From the NCBI GenBank assembly GCA_049366815.1, contig JBMNCO010000168.1, positions 1 to 10,665 on the forward strand: a stretch of DNA of 10,665 bases. The letters are read 5' to 3'. Position 1 is the stretch's first letter; the number at the start of each line of letters is the position of its first letter. The translations under genes were made by a program, and so were the position numbers. Below are positions 6,742 through 10,665 of the stretch, piece by piece. This DNA is from CAYNYM01 sp049366815. GTDB taxonomy: Bacteria; Desulfobacterota; DSM-4660; Desulfatiglandales; HGW-15. The notes beneath the pieces were generated by a model. The model searched no databases. It worked only from the letters and a program-made list of their open reading frames with translations, and was not told the origin of the DNA.

Positions 6742-7236
6742 TCAAGACTCCATGGCCACCATGACGTCCGAAGCCTGTGAGGCCATCCGAGAAATCTTGT
6801 CCTCGGGTGTGACGCCCTCGGAAGGGGAGGGCATCGTGCCGGGATCATTGAACGGGGCCTCGGGATCGGTGCCGGGCTGTAGCGCCTGTTCGGGTGGCAC
6901 CGTCTCGGATGAGGAGGGTCCCTGCGCCCCGGGGATGCGCTCTTCTTTTTCCGTCCGGCTCCTGTCGAAATCTCGGGAAGATTTCATGGAAATATACGTG
7001 CCGTCTCTATCCAGCAGGACGGAAAGGGTGACCTTGACCTCAAAATCCAACCGGTAGGCGACACGGCCCTCATAAACGACGATGTCACCTTTCTTATACT
7101 CGACATCTTCGTCTATCCCGAGGCCGTGTTCATTCCTGAAGATGTCCTCGATGGTCCCCCAGTCAAGATCAGCGGTGATCGCGTCGATCAACTCCCCTTC
7201 ACTGCTCCTGATCACTTCTGCATCGCTAACCTTCAT
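6742..7236 (-). CDS. Acidic protein of unknown function coupled to parA
   Basis: A 164-residue protein of no recognised family. Residues 1-87 look folded: an amphipathic start (MKVSDAEVIRSSEGELIDAI), an acidic helix (WGTIEDIFRNEHGLG), and beta-strands with DIVVYEGRVAYRLDFEVKVTLSVLLDRDGTYIS. From about residue 90 the chain is Pro/Ser/Glu-rich and probably disordered, ending in a short helix (ISRMASQASDVMVAMES). There is no signal peptide or membrane segment. The ATG overlaps the parA stop codon as ATGA, and an AGGAG lies 8 nt upstream inside parA, so the two are translationally coupled and probably made in matched amounts. Small partly disordered proteins next to orphan ParA ATPases can be cargo adaptors that stimulate the ATPase. 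That role is inference; no sequence match supports it. Confidence 0.85.
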   Translation of the reverse strand: MKVSDAEVIRSSEGELIDAITADLDWGTIEDIFRNEHGLGIDEDVEYKKGDIVVYEGRVAYRLDFEVKVTLSVLLDRDGTYISMKSSRDFDRSRTEKEERIPGAQGPSSSETVPPEQALQPGTDPEAPFNDPGTMPSPSEGVTPEDKISRMASQASDVMVAMES

Positions 7237-8018
7237 GAATATGCTCCTTTGTTTGATTGGGCGTCAGCCATGATTTCCTTTGCGAGCTCGAGATAGCCCC
7301 TTGCCCCTGGTGAAAGAATGTTTCGGAGAAGGAGCGGTCTTCCATACCCTGCAGACTCTTTCAGTTCGACGTTCCTCGGAATCGTTGTCCTGAAGACCAT
7401 GTCCTTGAAGTGCCTTCGGGCCGCTTCAACGATCTTCAGACACATTTCTTCGCCTTCGTCCGCCATGGTCAGGAGTATGCCCTTTATCCTGATTCGCAGA
7501 TGATGTCGGGTCTTCAGGGATCGAACGGCCTGGAAAAGATCCCCCATGCCTTCCAGGGCATAGAATTCGCATTGGAGGGGAATCAGCAGAAAGTCCGCGG
7601 CCGCGATGGCGTTTCTTGCAAGGAAGTTCATCGAAGGCGGTGAATCGATGATGATGTAATCAAAGGCTGCCCTGAGTCCTTCCAGAAGATTCCCCAGTTG
7701 TCTTTCTCCGTCGGATCGCATGGCGAGCTTCTCTTCGGCGTGACACAGGTCCGAACCCGCTGGAATCAACTTCAAAAATTCAAGCTGGGTATCGATGATG
7801 GGACGCGTGATATCGATCCTGCCGATCAGGGCCTGGTACAGTGTCTCTGACAGCCTCTCCTTGTCAATCCCAAGGCCTGTCGTTGCATGCCCCTGGGGAT
7901 CACAATCCACCAGGAGCGTTTTCATTTCAGCCATGGCCATGGCCGTCGAAAGATTGACGGCTGTGGTGGTCTTCCCAACCCCACCCTTCAGGCTCGAAAT
8001 GCAGATGATCTGGCCCAT
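7233..8018 (-). CDS. ParA/MinD-family ATPase (orphan)
   Basis: A 261-residue P-loop ATPase of the ParA/Soj/MinD group, which position DNA or protein cargo using ATP-dependent dimers on the nucleoid or membrane. The deviant Walker A is KGGVGKTT (11-18), with the signature lysine K11 and P-loop lysine K16. The A' motif is DCDPQG (38-43), and Walker B is YIIIDSPPS with D125. The later PLQCEFYALEGM segment is typical of ParA/Soj. There is no N-terminal helix-turn-helix extension, so it is the short Soj-like form, and the C-terminus lacks an obvious MinD amphipathic membrane helix. No parB follows; the coupled gene encodes an unrelated acidic protein. The ATG lacks a strong SD. The operon seems to begin here, with a dyad 33 bp upstream. 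Transport of a protein cargo is more likely than plasmid partition, because no parB or replication gene is visible. Confidence 0.93.
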   Translation of the reverse strand: MGQIICISSLKGGVGKTTTAVNLSTAMAMAEMKTLLVDCDPQGHATTGLGIDKERLSETLYQALIGRIDITRPIIDTQLEFLKLIPAGSDLCHAEEKLAMRSDGERQLGNLLEGLRAAFDYIIIDSPPSMNFLARNAIAAADFLLIPLQCEFYALEGMGDLFQAVRSLKTRHHLRIRIKGILLTMADEGEEMCLKIVEAARRHFKDMVFRTTIPRNVELKESAGYGRPLLLRNILSPGARGYLELAKEIMADAQSNKGAYS

Positions 8019-8050
8019 GTTCGATAAAATATTCCAGAAAGATATGCCAA

Positions 8051-8073
8051 GACTGATGAGAGTCTCATCAATC
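8051..8073. promoter_or_regulatory. 23-bp dyad, candidate operator of parA
   Basis: The core TGATGAGA-G-TCTCATCA (8054-8070) is a perfect inverted repeat with 8-bp arms and one central base. Allowing one mismatch, it extends to 8051-8073. It directly abuts the TTGGCA candidate -35 of parA on the minus strand, a placement typical of a regulator site. It does not resemble the parS consensus (TGTTTCACGTGAAACA) or a CRP site. The cognate protein is unknown. Autoregulation by an operon product or use as a centromere-like site are guesses. Confidence 0.5.
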
Positions 8074-8250
8074 CGTCCATGACCCGGTCGGGTTTTTCAT
8101 GCAAAATGGTTATCCCTGTAACGCTTAGAGGGGATCTGCAAAACCTGTACCAGTGTTATATGCCCTTTGAGCTATCCGGCTGAGCGCTGAAGGCCGATGG
8201 CAGACCGCCCCACCCGGAACTCACGGGCTTCTGGATGGAAATCGAATAGG

Positions 8251-8299
8251 CCGATCCAAGCATGGTCCGGAATGTCCTCTTCCCTGCGCTCCCGCCGTG
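8251..8299 (+). repeat. Degenerate third copy of the intergenic repeat
   Basis: It aligns by eye with 4870-4919. Shared blocks are CCG-TCCAAGCA, GGA-TGT-CTCTTC, CTGCGCTCCC and GCCGT, with scattered substitutions and a 3-base deletion. The block TCCGG-ATG is closer to copy 2. It lies inside the first codons of the longest frame of the plus-strand gene, arguing that those codons are not translated. Confidence 0.6.
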
Positions 8300-8350
8300 A
8301 AAATGTCGTGGAATGGGTTTTGCACTATGGGAGGGGAAACAGGACTGAAG

Positions 8351-8355
8351 AGGAG
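8351..8355 (+). promoter_or_regulatory. Ribosome binding site deciding the SUMF1-fold gene start
   Basis: AGGAG with a 6-nt spacer to the TTG at 8362, much better than the GAAGG only 3 nt from the ATG at 8197. The Usp and kinase-like genes in this window also use non-ATG starts, so a TTG start is reasonable here. Confidence 0.6.
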
Positions 8356-8361
8356 TGTCAT

Positions 8362-10542
8362 TTGCCCCCGGTCATCACCATAAAGGGTATTGATGAGGCC
8401 ATCTCGAGCCTCAATTACAGAAATCAAAACAGTCCCAAGTACCTTTTGGTGCAGGCTATACGTGGGCGCTATGTGCATGAGGCGTCCATTCAGTCCTTGG
8501 AGTCGATTGATACTGAAACCCTTATCCGTTCCCTCTGGAAGACCGGCCATGATCGGACCACCCTCAGGAACAGGCGAAAGAACCTCAACAGCATCAGGTC
8601 ATCCGTGAACGCCGACCTGCGAAGACTCTATGAGGCCGATAAGAACCCCGAAGGGATCATGATCGGTCCTTCCAACACCTTTGTCATGTCGGATGAGGCC
8701 AAGGACTTGGCCCTCGAGGCGATGAGAGGGGAGATCGGCGGGGAGGGCGGGACCTCACCGGCCGAACTGGGGAATATCCTGAAAACCCTCAAGGAACTTC
8801 TGACAAAATCCAGGACGGTAGGAGGCTTCGCGCCGGGAGGGGACCCGAAGGCACTGAATGCGTTGATGGAACTCATCCGGGAACTTTCCGGAGACATGGA
8901 AATGGGAGGTCTCAAAGGCGGTGGGGACCTGCCCGGTTCCGGATCCGTGGACGCTCCAAAAGAACCTGGAGGCGGCATTTCACAGGGCCTCGGGGATACA
9001 GGATCCGGATCGAGGGGCGGGGAGGGTTCGGAAGGAGGCCCAGGGGAAGCGCCGCTCGCATCCGCCGCAGCGTGCGTGTCTTCAGGAGAGGATCTTGAAT
9101 CTGTCGATGACCTGGTGGAAATCGAGGAGGAGATTGAACCGGAAGGGTTGGAAGAGGTCATCGAGGACCGGGATATCGTGGAAGATCCGGACGGGACGGA
9201 CCTGGAAGAATTTGAGCTTCAGGAGGCTGTGGATGAAATGGAGGAGATGCAAGATGCAGCCGCACTGGAGCCGGTCGACGAGGTCCTGGAAGGGGTGGGG
9301 GATCAGGCGGAGGATTTGGAGGAGATATCAGAGGAGGATGTGCCGGATGATTCCGAGTTTGAAGAGGTCCTCATTGATGATGACGAGACCGAGGACGCGG
9401 GGGCCTCGGAGTTGTTGGACCCGGGCGGGGAATCAGAGGAAGCGGACAGTGATGTAGAGGAGATCGAGGTCGACGAAAATGATGAGGCTGGTGACGGCGG
9501 TGTCTTCGAAACTCTTGAAGCAGGGACAACGGAGGAATTGGAGGAACTGGAAGAGGTCGATGACGATGACCTTATAGAGGAGGGGGGCGGCATTGATCTC
9601 CCGGAGACCTCGATCGATTTTCAGGAGGCCGGGCTTTTGGCCGGGGTCGAGGAAAGCGGGGGGCTTTTGTCGGACCAGGGTGAGGAAAACCTGAACGAAG
9701 TTCCTGGGGAAAAAGGGGGTTCGAGGCACCTTTCTGAACAATTCAACCACTCCCTCGCGGCCATGGACAGGTTCTACAACCAGTACATCCTCATACCCGG
9801 GGGCACGTACACGATTGGGAAAAAAAGGCCCGGGAGGGATGACAGGCCCGAACAGTCCCTGGAACTACCGTCTTTTTATTTTGGAAAATTTCCGGTCACG
9901 AACGCCCTTTTCGAGGTATTTGTAGAGAAGACGGGGTACAGGACCATCGCAGAAAAGGTGGGATACGGCACGGTTTATTACGGCCGGGAAAAAAGGGAAG
10001 TGAATGAGGAAACAGGCCTTCAGACATTCAGCTGGAACTCGGCCCTCACGAGCAGGCTCGTGGAGGGGGCCTGCTGGTACAAGCCGCTGGGTCCCGGAAG
10101 CACCCTTCACAACAAGAGGAGCCATCCTGTCGTTCAGATAGGCCTTGAAGACGCCATGGCCTTTGCCGCCTGGACCGGTAAGAGACTGCCCACGGAAGAT
10201 GAATGGGAGGCCGCGTCCAGGACGGAGAGGGGCCATCCCTATCCCTGGGGAGAAAAATGGCGGGAGGGAGTCTGCAATGTCGAGAAGACATCGATCGGGG
10301 ACACGGCGTCCGTCGATCGATTCCTCGATCAGGAAAACACTCTCGGAATCGCCGACACCCTCGGAAATGTGTTGGAATGGACAACGTCGCCCTTCCGGGG
10401 GCAGGCGGGTTCAACGGCCGGGCATTATATCGCAAAGGGTGGAAGCTGGGTTTCAAGCGGCCACCTCAAACTGTCGGACCGGTTCTTTCTGGATGCTGAG
10501 TGGCACTCGAATATCCTGGGATTCCGTTGCTTGGCCTATTAG
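8362..10542 (+). CDS. Acidic-linker protein with inactive SUMF1/FGE-sulfatase fold
   Basis: A 726-residue protein if started at the preferred TTG; the same frame is open to an ATG at 8197 (781 residues). Numbering here follows the longer frame. Residues about 58-185 are a folded, mainly helical domain of unknown family. Residues about 190-290 hold a helix followed by Gly/Pro-rich sequence. About 295-505 is an extremely Asp/Glu-rich stretch, surely disordered. About 528-781 is a SUMF1/FGE-sulfatase domain with ILIPGGTYTIGKK, FPVTNALFEVFV, HPVVQIGLEDAMAFAAWTGKRLPTEDEWEAA, LGNVLEWT, GGSW and a closing NILGFRC. Active formylglycine-generating enzymes carry a cysteine pair in the GGSYxCxxxxC segment. 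Here the matching positions are Ser and Lys, so it should not oxidise sulfatase cysteines and may be a binding module. No signal peptide is seen. It is divergent from the parA operon and may work with it. Confidence 0.88.
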   Translation: MPPVITIKGIDEAISSLNYRNQNSPKYLLVQAIRGRYVHEASIQSLESIDTETLIRSLWKTGHDRTTLRNRRKNLNSIRSSVNADLRRLYEADKNPEGIMIGPSNTFVMSDEAKDLALEAMRGEIGGEGGTSPAELGNILKTLKELLTKSRTVGGFAPGGDPKALNALMELIRELSGDMEMGGLKGGGDLPGSGSVDAPKEPGGGISQGLGDTGSGSRGGEGSEGGPGEAPLASAAACVSSGEDLESVDDLVEIEEEIEPEGLEEVIEDRDIVEDPDGTDLEEFELQEAVDEMEEMQDAAALEPVDEVLEGVGDQAEDLEEISEEDVPDDSEFEEVLIDDDETEDAGASELLDPGGESEEADSDVEEIEVDENDEAGDGGVFETLEAGTTEELEELEEVDDDDLIEEGGGIDLPETSIDFQEAGLLAGVEESGGLLSDQGEENLNEVPGEKGGSRHLSEQFNHSLAAMDRFYNQYILIPGGTYTIGKKRPGRDDRPEQSLELPSFYFGKFPVTNALFEVFVEKTGYRTIAEKVGYGTVYYGREKREVNEETGLQTFSWNSALTSRLVEGACWYKPLGPGSTLHNKRSHPVVQIGLEDAMAFAAWTGKRLPTEDEWEAASRTERGHPYPWGEKWREGVCNVEKTSIGDTASVDRFLDQENTLGIADTLGNVLEWTTSPFRGQAGSTAGHYIAKGGSWVSSGHLKLSDRFFLDAEWHSNILGFRCLAY

Positions 10543-10631
10543 CCCGTTCCCCATTCAGAAACACATGATTTCCGGATGAGCAGCAGGCCGTGGCCAAACC
10601 CATCCTCCTGGAGGGTGTCGAGGATAAGTAA

Positions 10632-10665
10632 ATGATTTCAAAACCTTTGCCTAAACCTATCGGCC
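10632..10665 (+). CDS. Start of a downstream gene (partial)
   Basis: An ATG at 10632 has a GAGGA Shine-Dalgarno at 10620-10624 with a 7-nt spacer and opens a frame (MISKPLPKPIG) that runs off the window. It lies 89 nt after the SUMF1-fold gene on the same strand, so it could be in the same transcript. Eleven codons are too few to name a product. The gap 10543-10631 shows no terminator. Confidence 0.45.
   Translation, partial: MISKPLPKPIG

Larger units (their letters stand above)
8019..8361. other. Divergent regulatory region, parA and SUMF1-fold gene
   Basis: About 343 bases if the plus-strand gene starts at 8362. For parA, a minus-strand TTGGCA (8045-8050) could be a -35 box, but the AT-rich stretch after it (8024-8036) gives only poor -10 matches with short spacers. 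For the plus strand, TTATAT at 8156-8161 is a weak -10 candidate without a good -35. A minimal ACCCG/CGGGT hairpin followed by T's lies at 8082-8097; its two-base loop makes it doubtful. The distal part (8251-8299) is a degenerate copy of the intergenic repeat at 4870-4919. Confidence 0.5.

Noticed and set aside
6128..7057. Long plus-strand frame of 309 codons opposite the zinc-ribbon and acidic protein genes.
   Set aside because: It spans the intergenic gap and two minus-strand genes that have domain evidence, SD sequences and coupling. Its product has no recognisable domain; GC-rich antisense shadow.
7233..8018. Plasmid or chromosomal parABS partition locus.
   Set aside because: No ParB, no parS-like palindrome, and no replication or gidAB-type neighbours. 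Treated as an orphan ParA.
8045..8062. Sigma-54 promoter suggested by TTGGCA upstream of parA.
   Set aside because: The GC dinucleotide expected ten bases after the GG is absent (TG instead), so the -24/-12 pattern is not met.
8628..9161. Minus-strand Ser/Pro-rich frame of 177 codons (and a similar one at 9303-9593).
   Set aside because: These are antisense readings of the Glu/Asp/Gly-rich linker. GAG and GAT codons read as Ser-rich on the opposite strand, so they are compositional artefacts.
10300..10542. Variable region of a diversity-generating retroelement (C-terminal FGE-like fold ending in GFRC).
   Set aside because: DGR targets often have this fold, but no template repeat, adenine-biased second copy, Avd or reverse transcriptase gene is visible. 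The window ends 123 bp downstream, so this is unsupported rather than excluded.
10576..10635. A 19-codon frame whose TGA overlaps the ATG at 10632.
   Set aside because: Too short, with no domain and no good SD; the overlap is probably chance.

Overview
The window is about 10.7 kb of gene-dense bacterial chromosome with moderately high GC. Several traits suggest a Desulfobacterota (former deltaproteobacterial) genome: a CyaA-type class I adenylate cyclase outside the usual enterobacterial setting, GTG and TTG starts backed by strong Shine-Dalgarno (SD) sequences, and multi-domain proteins with long acidic linkers. The taxonomic placement is inference; no rRNA or marker gene is present.

Region 1 (about 1-2060, minus strand) is a tight three-gene signalling operon, read from right to left. 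It holds a single-domain GAF protein, a protein-kinase-fold protein with altered catalytic motifs, and a UspA-type universal stress protein. Gaps are 3 and 9 nt, and each downstream gene has a G-rich SD at the end of the gene before it. The layout suggests a sensor, a kinase or pseudokinase, and a stress effector.

Region 2 (about 2060-5080, plus strand) holds a doubtful 70-codon two-helix membrane ORF, then a 663-residue class I adenylate cyclase (cyaA). A 295-bp convergent intergenic segment follows. It carries two perfect 41-bp direct repeats flanking a long imperfect hairpin. A third, degenerate copy of the repeat lies at 8251-8299.

Region 3 (5081-8018, minus strand) is an apparent operon: an orphan ParA/MinD-family ATPase, a translationally coupled acidic 164-residue protein, and a 514-residue protein with two topoisomerase-I-type C4 zinc ribbons. 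No ParB is encoded. A near-perfect 23-bp dyad sits upstream of parA.

Region 4 (8019-10542, plus strand) runs divergently from parA. It encodes a large three-part protein: an N-terminal folded region, a very long Gly-rich then Asp/Glu-rich linker, and a C-terminal SUMF1/FGE-sulfatase fold lacking the catalytic cysteines. Its start is probably a TTG at 8362 with an excellent SD, because the longer ATG-initiated frame runs through the degenerate repeat. Another plus-strand gene appears to begin at 10632 and leave the window.

The most interesting candidate system is regions 3 and 4 together. A ParA-type positioning ATPase without ParB is surrounded by three uncharacterised proteins, all with long disordered acidic or proline-rich segments. 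They could be cargo adaptors or scaffolds. This is inference from gene order and composition only.
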